A stretch of DNA of 64,000 nt, from contig CM073203.1 in the NCBI GenBank assembly GCA_037042915.1, positions 2,852,001-2,916,000 of the forward strand, written 5' to 3'. The notes under the pieces are model-generated. The model did not search any database. It saw only the letters and a list, made by a program, of their open reading frames with translations, and had not been told where the DNA came from. A program made the position numbers and the translations under genes. Positions within the stretch are counted from its first letter, which is position 1; the number at the start of each line of letters is the position of its first letter. Shown piece by piece: positions 34,254 to 45,098 of the stretch. Origin of the DNA: Auricularia sp. M13. Its lineage: Eukaryota > Basidiomycota > Agaricomycetes > Auriculariales > Auriculariaceae.

Positions 34254-35045
34254 CCTAAACGCGACCAAGAGCGAGCGTAGCGATCAGGAGCGAAGCAAGC
34301 GGGGCAGCAAGCAGGGAGGGCAGGGCGTCGTCAGCAACCATCCAACAGGGCAGGACAGGGCGGCACCTGTATTCAACAGCGTCAGCGCCGTCGCCGGCGG
34401 GCGGGGAGCGAGCGGGGGATGGAGAGATGGGATGGGGGGAGGAGACGAGGGAGGGTCGGTTGATGGATGGGCCTGCCTATCGCTATCTCCGTCAATTAAC
34501 AAAACTCCGCTAATACTCCTTTTTCTTTTCTTCTTCTTCTGCTGCCGTCCATGGTTAAGTGACTGCTCCCGACTTGCTTTATTGTCTGCATGCTGGCGCT
34601 CCTTTCCTCCTCGCTCGCCGCATTTGACGCTGCGTTGCACTTGGACGTCGGACTCGCTTGGCGCGGCACATGGTGATACGTCGCCATTTGATGCGCCGTT
34701 GCTGTCCTCGCCAACATGATCCCCGCCACCTACTCCTGCTCTCCGCTAAGTAGCACCAAAACACTAACACTAACGGTTCTCTAGCTAGATTCGCACCAAC
34801 TCGATTGGCAACACAGCTCTGGCACCGCTCAGCAGTGCTTATTTCCTTACGGCTCGCGGGACCAATTCCGACCGGCGACGACTGCGCACCAACGTCCGAG
34901 GTCCGTGATAAAACCACAAGGGGCTGCAGTACTGCTCACCGTCGACTGCTTGCACAATCAAACTCGAACTCGAACTGTACTGGTCTCGTACGTTGACGGC
35001 CCTCGTAGACCGTTTAAGTGGACCTCATGCATTATCGCGATCTGG
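34254..35045. other. upstream region of CHS7, no gene
   Basis: Purine-rich near the start codon (34380-34470), then ordinary sequence. No supported coding region. Confidence 0.6.
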
Positions 35046-36080
35046 ACGCTCCGAAATTTCTGCGGGGTGACTGGACACTTCACGCGCCTTTCCCTTCCGA
35101 CCATCATACTCGATGCTGCCGCTCTACTCCATTCATTGCGGCCACTCTTCTGAATCCCTCAGGGGCATTGCCGAGTCTCGATGTAGGCTGCATTGACAAG
35201 TACTTCCTCCGACCCGTCGACGCCTTCGAATCATGCGGCCTCATGATCAGATTGAACCCCAAGTTATACAGTACCGTGACTGCAGCTCCGCCGACGCCGA
35301 CTTGGACTTTTGTGCTCCCAGAAGAGTCACGGTCGAATGCATGACAGACTCGACTCAACTGCGCCTTCCCGCCAGCTTCCAGCTTCCAGTTTTTGTTTGT
35401 CTCGATCACTCAGCTCTGTACCTGTCTCAACCACTCAGCTACCTGTCTCGACCACTCAGCTTCCCGTCTCGACCTCTCACTCAGCCTCCCGTCTCGACCC
35501 CTCACTGGCAGCTAGCTGTCTCGACCACTCAGACCACTCAGCTACAGTATAATCTGGCTCTGCATCTTGGATGGGTCGGGACACCCACCAGAGCGCTTCT
35601 GGGGGGTGACCGCAGACTGGACTGGACACTTTACACGTCTTTCCCTTTCCGACCGTCATGATCGATGCTGCTGCTCTCCTCTACAGTATTCATTGCCTGC
35701 CACTTTTCTCAATCCCTGCATTGCCTTGCCGAGTCTGGATGAAGACTGCAAGTAGTTCCCCCGACCCGTGGACGCCTTCAAATTTCGAATCATGCCGCCT
35801 CATGGTCAGACTGAACCACAAGTTATACTTAATGCAGCTCCGCCGACTTGGACTTGGACTTTTGTGCTCCCAGAAGAGTCGAAATCCATGATAGACTCAA
35901 CTCAATTTGGGCTTTCCCAGCTTCTCTCGACCCCTCACTCAGCTCAGGCTCGACCCCTCACTCAGCTCAGGCTCGACCACTCAGCTCAGGATCGACCACT
36001 CAGACCACTCAGCTTCAAGTTGAATCTGGTTTTGCGGGCTGGTTGCGACACCAACCAGAGCGCTTGTAATAGCCTGAGGT
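35046..36080. repeat. 552-bp non-coding tandem duplication
   Basis: Two diverged copies at a 552-bp offset. TTGTGCTCCCAGAAGAGTC is at about 35311 and 35863; GATGCTGC-GCTCT is at 35112 and 35664; GACGCCTTC-AATCATGC-GCCTCATG lies at about 35219 and 35771. Each copy ends in an array of CGACCACTCAG or CGACCCCTCACTCAG units (35400-35550 and 35925-36015). No reading frame is shared, so this is not a gene pair. Confidence 0.85.
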
Positions 36081-37212
36081 CGGACTCGGACTCGGATGTC
36101 AGCCAAATAGCTATTTTCAGTGGCACAGTAACCGTAGAACTAGTGCACATACTGTACTGTACTGATACTTTTACTTCGAACGATAATCTTCGAACGTCAA
36201 AGTCTGTGAAGGAGACTCGGACTAACTGATACTGTACTCGCTGCCACACGGACTGCCTCGACTCGACTCCACTCGGTATCCAGCAAACTCAAGACACTTG
36301 GGCTGGTACTAGTAGTCGTCTCCCCCGCTTCATTGCCCCGTCCCCTGTAGCGCCGAATCGCGAGAGACAGCGAGCGCGCAGTGATCAGTATTCAGGGATC
36401 TTTGCCAAGCCTGGGCCCTACGCGTCGTCCTCTTCTCCTCTCCACTGTGACACCGCACTGACCGGTTACCTGAATGCGGCAGGGCTGGCTCCTACTCATG
36501 ATCAGGCTAGTAAGTAAGTAGAGATCAGTCACAGCCTGAGAGAGGGCGTCTAGTGTATCAATGGTGGGAAGGCTGGCATCCAAGTTGGCGTATGAGCTGC
36601 CAGTGCGGCCTTCAATCAGCTACTCTAAAGGACACTGGCACTATGCAGGAATCATCTTTACTAAGTGTAACTAAAAGACCGACGACTGCCACTGCCACTC
36701 ATCCTCATCCTCAGGCCAACTGCAGTATTTACATAACTCGTCAATGCGGTCCAGATTGCGCGTGGTGTCAGAACTTGCGTCGCAATGCACGGGTTCAAGC
36801 TGAATTCGAAGCAGTCCCGACGTTACAGTGGGGAATTTGAAGCAAACCATACCCGGGCGCGCATACAGTATATAGTCGGCTTCCAGTAGTCGAACTCCTG
36901 TCAGGCGGAAAACGGAATTCCGAGTCGAAGGAATGGTACACTGCGTTGTTAACGTTGCTGTATAATTGGGCCTGGATCAGACTGTACTGGAACAAGCGTG
37001 GCACGGTGGATTTTATTGAAGACGTGTAGTATAGTAAGAATGATTTGTCAAGGAAGGTACAAGTAACCGGCGAAGTTAAAAGGAGGGAAGCAGTAGCTCG
37101 TATGAATGATAAGTTTGAAGACCCAGCGTGTGTATGGGCTGAGATCTGCGAGGGAGAGTGCTACTGTATAGCGGACGGTAACCATAACGTATGTGGTTTT
37201 ATCGCCGGCGCA
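36081..37212. other. intergenic, 1.1 kb without a supported gene
   Basis: Many stops in all frames. I see no tRNA, no terminal repeats and no domain motif. Confidence 0.55.
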
Positions 37213-38452
37213 TCAGAACCCGTGGCGTTCGGCCCACAAGATCACCGTGTTGAAGAACACGGGAGCAGTGAGGTGCAGATTGAGGTCGTGTCCCGAGTCG
37301 GGAATGACAGCTGCAGTCGCCATCAGCATCAGCATTAACTCATCCAAAAAAAAAACTTCGCCAAAGCTCAAAAACTCACCACTCTCAAAGCTCCTCGCAC
37401 CTCCGTAAAACTCCGCCTCCCTCCCCAGCACCGCACACGCCGGCAAATCGCAGCCGCCTTTATCATACAGCCCATTGACGGCCAGCACGTCTCCCCGGAA
37501 CGCCGGCGCGGCGCCGAGGAGGCCGGGCGCGGCGCCGAGCTCGCCGACGGCGACGACGTCCTTGCGCGCCTCGTCCGCCGCGAGCGCCGCGGCGTCGTAC
37601 GTCCCCGCCGGCCCGTAGAACACCGCGCGCGTGCCCGCGGTGTCGGTCGTCAGGTACCCCGCGGGCAGCGCGGCGAAGCGCGCGATGTGCGCGCTGTTGG
37701 CGGGGATGAGCGTGAGGCCGCTGTTGGGCGGGAGGACGTGGCTGTACTGCTCATTAATACGCCTCAGTGAGCTGAGTGCACTCCACGCGGAGAGGGGGAA
37801 AGACAAAGACGTACGCCAGAGAAGACTGCGCCATCGAGTGAGTTGGGAGAGGAGACGACGAGCCCGTTGAGCACGGCGCTGGAGAGCGAGTGCCCGAGCC
37901 CGATCAGCTTGCTGAACCGCTTGCCCTGCGCGCCCGCCAGCGGCAGCAGCCCCTGGCGCGCGAGGCGCAGCAGCTCCACCTCCGCAGCGATTTGCAGCGG
38001 CAGCTGCACGACGGTCTGCGGGTCCGGATGCGCGCTGTTGCCCGTGCCTAGCCGCCGTCAGTTCCAGTCGAAAGTAGAAGTTTGAGAGCCGGACGCTCCG
38101 CACCGATGCGCGCAAAATTGAGAACCGCAAACCCGCGCGCATTCGCGTAGCGCACGAAACTGTACGTCTCGGGGTGGTAGGGGAAGTCCCAGTACGACGG
38201 GCCGTACGTCGCCCCGGGCGCCGTGACGAGCAGCGTGTTCGCGTGCGCTTGTGCAGCCGTCAAGTTCGTCGGCGGGCAGAAGCTCACGTCGAGCGCGAAG
38301 GTGCCCGACACCGGGTACGTCGTGTTGAACGTCGTGTCGCTCAAGTCGTAGTTCGTCGCGTGCAGCGTGAGCGGGACGAGCGTTTGCACGCAGCCGGCGG
38401 CGACCACCGCGGCGGACGAGAAAGCGAGGATTAGCGACTGTGAGAAGCCCAT
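37213..38452 (-). CDS. secreted alpha/beta hydrolase
   Basis: 349 residues from exons 38452-38104, 38047-37815, 37749-37380 and 37310-37213, all GT-AG and in phase. The N-terminus GFSQSLILAFSSAAVVAAGC is a signal peptide. YDLSDTTFNTTYPVSGTFAL and SYWDFPYHPETYSFVRYANA are typical of a fungal extracellular alpha/beta-hydrolase family. The nucleophile elbow is GLGHSLSSA. The acid is probably the Asp in NGLYDKGGCDLP and the catalytic His is in DSGHDLNLHLTAP near the C-terminus, so a full triad is present. It has a few N-glycosylation sites (NLT, NTT). Natural substrate unknown; an ester or lactone is likely for the fold. Confidence 0.85.
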
Positions 38453-38516
38453 AGTGTAATAAGCAGCAGGAGTGCGTGTGAGATCTGCGTCTTACTCCAA
38501 GTACGATCTGTCGATC

Positions 38517-38527
38517 CTTTATATATA
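38517..38527 (-). promoter_or_regulatory. TATA box of the alpha/beta hydrolase gene
   Basis: Minus-strand TATATATAAA sits about 65 bp upstream of ATG 38452. Confidence 0.6.
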
Positions 38528-38529
38528 CA

Positions 38530-39455
38530 CATCCGAGGATCTGACGCTGACTAAGTTTATTAGCATCAACGCGCCATACCTACCGCACGCGTCGACCTGC
38601 ATTAGTGACAAAGACGGTTCTGCGTCCTGCCGCAGTCGCCGTTAGCATTACTCAACCTCCGTGGCTCCGATGCGGGGCAATCGAGTTGCGATGGGCCCTG
38701 AAAGTCGAACGTATCGACGCTACTGGAGTGAACTTGGGTTTGTCAGGCGAGCGCCAGGGCCGCTATTCGTACGCACATGTGTAGCTATTCGAGCTGTAGT
38801 CTTGAGATAGGGGAAAAACTGCATACGGCAGAGTAACTGGCAGGAGGTACAGGACAAGGATGGTTCAAACTCCGATTCACTTGCGATCTCATGCCTCGCC
38901 ATGCCCATATCAGCATAAATACAAGTCGCTTTTGAAGCAGGCTCGGACATATGGAGCGTGTTGTTTCTACTCGCATCGTCCAGCTTCAGCTAAATTCAGT
39001 CTATCTTGAACAAAGCGCACGATCTCTGCCTCTTATACTGCCCTTGCTCGGCTAAAACCAGCTTTTGTAGCACTTGGTAAGGACTTAAAGGTCCGAAGGT
39101 GGGATGGCTATGTTCCTGACAGTCGAGGTCGACAGTTAAACAGCCTCAGCTCGAATAGTTCCTCTTCATCAACCGTCGTTTGGCGTCGTTTTTCCAACTG
39201 CCCAAGCAGTTCCATGAGGCGGTCCCGAGATCGAGGCAACCTGGTCGGCATAGTGAATGCTCGCTGAACGCAGAGGGAGTTCTTGTGGCTACAAGCGGCC
39301 GTGATGAGGATACAGTTAGACATGGCGGACTTTCAAGGAGGCGTGCTTTACGGATCTGCCATTGCCACATTTTGTTAGCTTTTCCGATTGCGGAGACGGG
39401 GACTATGCTCACCCCTTGACCTGCTTCCACCACCTAGGCGGCACGAGCTCAGACG
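38530..39455. other. divergent intergenic space
   Basis: Separates the minus-strand hydrolase from the plus-strand DUF4246 gene. Short frames carry no motif; no repeat is seen. Confidence 0.6.
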
Positions 39456-41420
39456 ATGTCCGAAGACAAACATGAAAGCGACTCGGAGCCTCGCCACGAG
39501 ATGGAGGGCGGCGACGACGGCAAGCTCGATACGGACTCGGACGACCTTGGCTTCAACCCCAACTGGTTGCCACAATTTCCGCATCCATTCTATGTCCTCG
39601 AGACGGGCGAAGGAATAGTCGAGGCGCCCCGCACGGTGCGTCCGTTTGGTCCGCATACCGTGCACGTGACTGCACTCAACGCGATGTGCAATTTGAATGC
39701 AGCTCGTTGAACTCAGGATGTGCGCGTTGTCCGCGACTCTGCGCTCCAAGCCCGAGTGGTGGCGCAAGATCACAGACGACACTATCGTTGCGCGCTGGAA
39801 GGCCGAGGCTCTGATGCAGGGCCTCCGCGAGCCGGACGTCGACTACGTCCTCGCTGAGTTGCACGATTACGCCGCGCTTCGGGACGAGACGACCGGCATC
39901 GAGGTCTGTTCACTTGCTGTGGAATAGCTCTCAGACGCTGGAATCGACAACTAACGCGCTGCGCAGGTCTCATGCTTCGACAAGATATGGCAGTCAGACG
40001 CGCTCATCCCCGCGGACGTACTCGCGGTGCTCAAGGACGGCGTGCGCGCCCTGGAGGACGTGCCGGATGCGCAGAAGGACTGGCACCCGCGCTCGAACGG
40101 GCTCGTACTGGACCTCGTGCACCCCTCGCTCTACCCGCTCGTCTACGGCCGCACCCTCGTCCACAAACACGGCGACGACGGGGAAAGCAAGCTCGTGTCC
40201 GCCGAGCCGCCCTCCCTGGACGACGGCGTGACGTCCGCCCGCTTCGCGTGGCTCCCGACAGACTTCGCCGTCGCGCAGGACGGCGCCGTCACACGCAAAG
40301 GATACATCAATAACCTGCACCCCTCGCACACTGCGCTCCACGCCGCACTCGACGGCATCGTCGCAGCCTTCGTCCCGCTCTTCGAGCGCGTCCTGACGGA
40401 CCTTCACCCGTACAACTTCAGGCTCTTCCGCCCGCGCACGGACGAACGATACGAGTACGGCGATGCGCCCGGCAAGCCGGACTCGCCGCGCTGGGACAAT
40501 CGTGCGTCGGTCGCGGAGTGGGAGGTGCGCCGCGCGCAGTGGGAGCGCTCTCGCCCGCTCACCCTTCCTGCGCCACTTGCATATGTCGCGGGCAAGGGCG
40601 CCGCGGGTCGGAGGAAGACGAAGTACAGTCTGCGCGGGCGGACGGCCCAGGTCATTGTCAAGCTTGCCAACATAATCCTGACGCCCGAGAAACCGGAGTA
40701 CCCCGGCGGATCGTGGCACGTCGAGGGCATGAAGAACGAGCAGATCGTCGTGTCGGGGATCTACTACTACGACGAGGAGTAAGTCGCAGTGAGCGGGTAG
40801 GCCTAATCGTGCTTACCGCGCTGGACAGTAACATAACGGAGAGTCGGCTGGCGTTCCGCACGGCCGTGCGCGAGCCGGAGGGGTACGAGCAGGACGACAA
40901 CGACGGCGTGCGCCAAGTGTGGGGGCTGGAAAGGTGTGTCCTTCGGCGTCAGCGCCGCGGCGGATTGAACCTGACCTCTCATGTTCCCGCACTTAGAAAC
41001 GGGCCACTAGTGCAAGACCTCGGCTCCGTACATACCAAATCAGGCCGATGCATCGCGTTCCCCAACATCTACCAGCACCGTGTCTCGCCCTTCGCCCTTG
41101 CCGACCGCACGCGTCCCGGGCACCGCAAGATCGTCGCTTTGTTCCTCGTGGACCCGAACAAGAGCATCCCCTCGACGAGCGTCGTCGCGCCGCAGCAGGT
41201 GGACTGGATGTTTGATGCGCTGCGCGATGCACCGCCGGACTCGCACCTCCAGAAGCTCCCCACGGAGCTGCTGAAGATGGTTGCCGATGTTGGCGGACAT
41301 ACAATGTCGCGTGAGGAGGCGTTCGCGTACCGCGAGGAGTTAATGGACGAGCGCACGCAATTTGTCGGGGAGAATAACGAGGCCTTCTTTGGAGCGAGGT
41401 TCAACATGTGCGAGCATTGA
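39456..41420 (+). CDS. DUF4246 family protein
   Basis: 581 residues. Exons are 39456-39659, 39703-39903, 39967-40778, 40829-40933 and 40997-41420; a 43-nt intron 1 (GTGCAC...GCAG) resolves an apparent frame change near 39715. An acidic N-terminus (SEDKHESDSEPRHEMEGGDD) leads to LRSKPEWWRKITDDTIVARW. The family signature is KLANIILTPEKPEYPGGSWH, then VEGMKNEQIVVSGIYYYD and ENITESRLAFRTAV. Later come GRCIAFPNIYQHRVSPF and HRKIVALFLVDPNK. The spaced His residues (GGSWHVEG, IYQHRVSPF) and Arg in the double-stranded beta-helix-like region would suit a 2-oxoglutarate/Fe(II) dioxygenase-like fold, but that is inference. No signal peptide, so probably cytosolic. Appears intact. Confidence 0.9.
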
Positions 41421-42002
41421 ACTGGTAGCGAGGCTGAGGTTGTGGGTTAACACGCTCTGGGATGGTTGTAGTCGAGGATTGGTGTATTGTATCAGCGGTT
41501 AGGCAAAGGGATTACTTATGTTATGGGGCATGCACATGAGAGAGGATCACATGTCGTCCGGGAAATGTATGGAGGAAGCAAAGAGCTGTGAGCGGAGTTT
41601 TATTACGCGTCGCGGTTCTCACATTCACCGCCACCACGACGGGCGGGGGGTAGTCAGCACCACACCACAGGGGGAACGCAGTACGCGCTCATGTAATTTT
41701 GCAGTTGCTTCTCAGTGCGGTCGCGCTCAACCCACCCAGCGATGATCTAAGCCTCTTCAAAACTCTAGTTGGACGCCCCGTAATAGCCGTGAAGCTGACA
41801 AAAAATACTTGGACCAAGCTTGTGGTTACCGTTGTACGTCTGCGCTTCATCCTGGGTATATAATGACTGATACAATCGCGCTCTTTGTCAAACGGCTGAG
41901 ACAACCTTTGGCCTGTTAATCTGGACCTACTCTTTCCGCTTGGCGTCGACCGCGGGCTTGAGGCCCTCATCTTCTGGTCCTGCGTCGCTTACTCCGATAT
42001 TA
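41421..42002. other. intergenic, nothing recognised
   Basis: Lies between the DUF4246 stop and the degraded MYND gene. No supported feature. Confidence 0.6.
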
Positions 42003-42933
42003 TGCTCCAGTCATTCAACATCGCCGTGACGGGTGCGCGGACGGTCGTCATGCCAAAGCTGTTTGAGTCGCCGCGACGACAGCGCCTGGCCTGGCTGATC
42101 CTCACATGCCTTGCCGTAGATGGCCCGGCGCCTTGGGAAGGAAGACCGCCGTTCTCCATGCCGCCGGGTATATAACGCACCGATGTATGTGAGTTCTTCT
42201 GACTGCACAGCGCCGCGCTTGCGCATCCCTGTAAAAGCCGCATCAGTATATACTCGCCCTTCGGTGGCCATCAAAAACAAGCTGTCAGGCTTGGCGATCA
42301 TGCTCCTCTACATCCTCCGTATTCATCCCCAGGCGCGCACAGACGACCTGCCGCACCTCCAGGCCGGCTATGAGGAGCTTTTCCTGGATGCACTCGAGCG
42401 CGTCGACCTCACGCGTCCCGGGATCAGCGAGTCAACCTGCGATAAGCAGCGCAAATCGACTGTGCGCTGCGAGTCGTGCGCGCTGCGAATGACTCTCGGT
42501 AGGCCTCACGACCGCTGTGTGCAATGGTGCCGTGCCGTCAGCCCGCGGAGCGCGCGCGATGTCCGCTCAATGGACGCCGTCGTCGTCCTCCGCATGTTCC
42601 TCGCGCGCCGCGCCGCGAACGGCTTCTGCGCGAACCGGCTGCACAAACACCGAGCTCGACGAGAAGGACCCCGGCGGCCTGCGCAGGTTCCAGACGTGCG
42701 GCAGCTGCAGGTTCGCGCGATACTGCAGCCGCAAGTGCCAGAGGATCGACTGGACGACTGGCGCGCCGCGGCACAGCGAGGGGTGTCCAAGCCTTTGCGT
42801 CGTGCTTACGAAGGGGGTGCCGTCAAGAGCGCTGCTGACCTTGCGCTTGCGCTTGAACAGCTTGACAGGAAGGACGTGCAGCTCCTCCTTGACTGTGCGT
42901 ATGCCAGCGGCCTCGTGCCCTCTTAAAGCGTAG
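42003..42933 (+). pseudogene. truncated, frame-broken MYND zinc-finger gene
   Basis: From ATG 42003 the frame reads VVMPKLFESPRRQRLAWLIL and ends near an intron-like GTATAT at 42170. A second stretch reads HLQAGYEELFLDALERVDLT. The last part contains a MYND finger: RFQTCGSCRFARYCSRKCQR, then IDWTTGAPRHSEGC. The first zinc-binding pair (FCANR and GCTNTE) falls in two different frames, so a one- or two-base break lies near 42630. The N-terminal half expected of this family, as in the intact gene at 49.5 kb, is missing. It is probably a relic rather than a working gene. Confidence 0.6.
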
Positions 42934-43258
42934 ACGTATGATGGCAACGATGTGGCAACTGGCGTGGAAATCTAAGTTGTCGATAGATAGACGCTGTGCG
43001 AAACTTATATGACGATTACGATACGATGCTTGTGCGAGTACTTGTGGAGGATACATGGAGCTGATGTGATAGTGTCGCAGTCGAGGGTTTGATATATCAA
43101 TAAACTACTGACTCAAGTGGGGAATCGGCTCACTGGCCAACTTGAAGGCGCACTGAACCAGGAGCTTTCAATCTTTCGTCACACGTCAGGCTGCTATAGT
43201 CAATCCCACGGTGTTTTGGGATAGCTACGGCGAAGGTCAATAGCGTGCGACAGCGCGT

Positions 43259-44671
43259 TTAATTCTTGGCGACGCACTGATCATGGCCAACTTGCTCATC
43301 TGACTCTATAACCCTCCCAACTACCGGTTCCAGTTGAGAGACATGTCCACGCCAATTGCAGCGCAGCACAAGGTTGATCGGTGTGGGCGCCTTCAAGTGT
43401 CGGACGATGATGCGTTTCACATACGACAGCGGGATAGGCCAGGAACCATCCGTGCTGTCGAGCACAAGCTCCTTGAGCCCCGGGCACACCAACGCAGGTG
43501 GGTTCAAGGTGATATCACGATTCAGCAGCGTGTGTCCTGCGGTGCGGGACAGCAGGAGGGTGAGCTTCTCCAAGTTCGGAAATGAGCCCATGCGGGGCAA
43601 GAGCAGCTCCCACAGCGAGACTGGGATCGTCAGAGACACGACGCGCGACACCACGTCGTCCATTCGCAGGGCATTGTGAGGGGGCGCCTCGGCAGTTGCC
43701 CATGCGCTTCTGCGCTCCCGCAAAGAGCGTATCTGGCCTGTCACAGCGCTGGTTAAATGTAAGACGAACTCCCGAGCGTTGATAACCTCGAAGGACATAT
43801 AGAGGCCGCCGTGCAAATGCGTTAGCATGACTGATAAAGCTCTTTGCCGCGTATGATTCGTCGTCAGATGGAGAATGCGCGGTAATGGGACCGTGAACAG
43901 AATCTTCTGGAGACCATGCCGCTCAACGGACAGCGTTAAGGATTGGAGGCGCTCCCATTGTATCGGCCAGGAGTGATTTAAAAACATATCCGGAACACCG
44001 CGGCCGCTGAGCATCAAATGGCTCACATGCGGAAATGCCTTGACCAGGTTCGATATGCTGCCAGTGGTGGACATGGACCGAGATTTCCTGCAATACATGA
44101 CGTTCTGTGCAGTTCCCAAAGCAGCAGGAATCCGGATGATGTCTAGATTCTGCAGAGAAACTGTCTCTAGTCCCTCGGGATGGCATCCATGGGGCAAGAT
44201 GTCGCTGGGCAGGGAGACAAACGATGACGCGCCAGTGTCCGTACTCGCCTCGAACAAGATGCCGAGAGAACGGAGCGACGACGCTGGACCGCGAAGAAGA
44301 TCAAACACCGCGCGAGCATAATCGATGTGCACGCGAAGCGACAGGGATGTGTAGCAGTCGAGTTGCGCCGCGATGCCTGGCAGCACGGTCAGTGCTAGTG
44401 CTAGTTGCCGCACGTGTGGTTCGACCACGTCGAGTTCGACTTTCATCGGCTTCCCAGCCCCTGCGGAAATGCGTGAAAGGAAAAAAGCTATATCTGAAGG
44501 TGAGGTGCCGACCAGCCGCGGGGATGTCCAGAAGGTGGGATGACTCCTTGCAAGCTGTCTCCAACGCGTGCTAACCCGCATGAACCGCCGGAGTTCGTCG
44601 AGGCATGCATTGTCGAAGACCTGGAGCATGATCTCGGCTGGTATGCGCTCTGTATAATCCATATTTTTCAT
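43259..44671 (-). CDS. F-box protein, tandem paralogue A
   Basis: Single-exon gene of 470 residues. The F-box is at residues 8-45: RIPAEIMLQVFDNACLDELR, then MRVSTRWRQLARSHPTFW. The rest is an irregular leucine-rich array (VSHLMLSGRG, LQSLTLSVERHGL, LEKLTLLLSRTAGH, LKELVLDSTDG). It would act as the substrate adaptor of an SCF ubiquitin ligase. Paralogue B, 2 kb away on the same strand, is clearly homologous throughout, and similarity extends into both flanks (ATAAACTACTGA in the 3' flank, TCCGCAG-TGGACCGGACCGG in the 5' flank), so a whole-gene tandem duplication made the pair. Confidence 0.9.
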   Translation of the reverse strand: MKNMDYTERIPAEIMLQVFDNACLDELRRFMRVSTRWRQLARSHPTFWTSPRLVGTSPSDIAFFLSRISAGAGKPMKVELDVVEPHVRQLALALTVLPGIAAQLDCYTSLSLRVHIDYARAVFDLLRGPASSLRSLGILFEASTDTGASSFVSLPSDILPHGCHPEGLETVSLQNLDIIRIPAALGTAQNVMYCRKSRSMSTTGSISNLVKAFPHVSHLMLSGRGVPDMFLNHSWPIQWERLQSLTLSVERHGLQKILFTVPLPRILHLTTNHTRQRALSVMLTHLHGGLYMSFEVINAREFVLHLTSAVTGQIRSLRERRSAWATAEAPPHNALRMDDVVSRVVSLTIPVSLWELLLPRMGSFPNLEKLTLLLSRTAGHTLLNRDITLNPPALVCPGLKELVLDSTDGSWPIPLSYVKRIIVRHLKAPTPINLVLRCNWRGHVSQLEPVVGRVIESDEQVGHDQCVAKN

Positions 44672-45098
44672 GTATCGGCGAGCAGATAGCGCAGATGCCC
44701 AGCGATATTAGATAGATAGGCAGGTGAAAGAGCGAACTCCGCAGCTGGACCGGACCGGCCCGTACTCCGTCAGTCAAGGAGCATTATTTGCAGATGAAAA
44801 AAGACTCGGTATTGACTTGGTCATCCGACCACCATACTCGACCGTAACTAAATGTCAAATCGTTCGATGTGGAAACTGACGTTGGACTTCAGTCGGTGAT
44901 AGGCAGTCCCTGTGCGCGATGCGACTTTGTCACTTACTAGTGGCAGTGGTAGGATACATTGAATTTGTTCAATAGTGTCCCAATCGTTTGATATGTCCAT
45001 AAACTACTGATTCAACCAAGGAATCGGCTCTATGGCAAAGTTGTACTGGACCAGTAGTTTTGAATCTTTCGCGTCCACAGACTCATCAAGTTAAGCCC

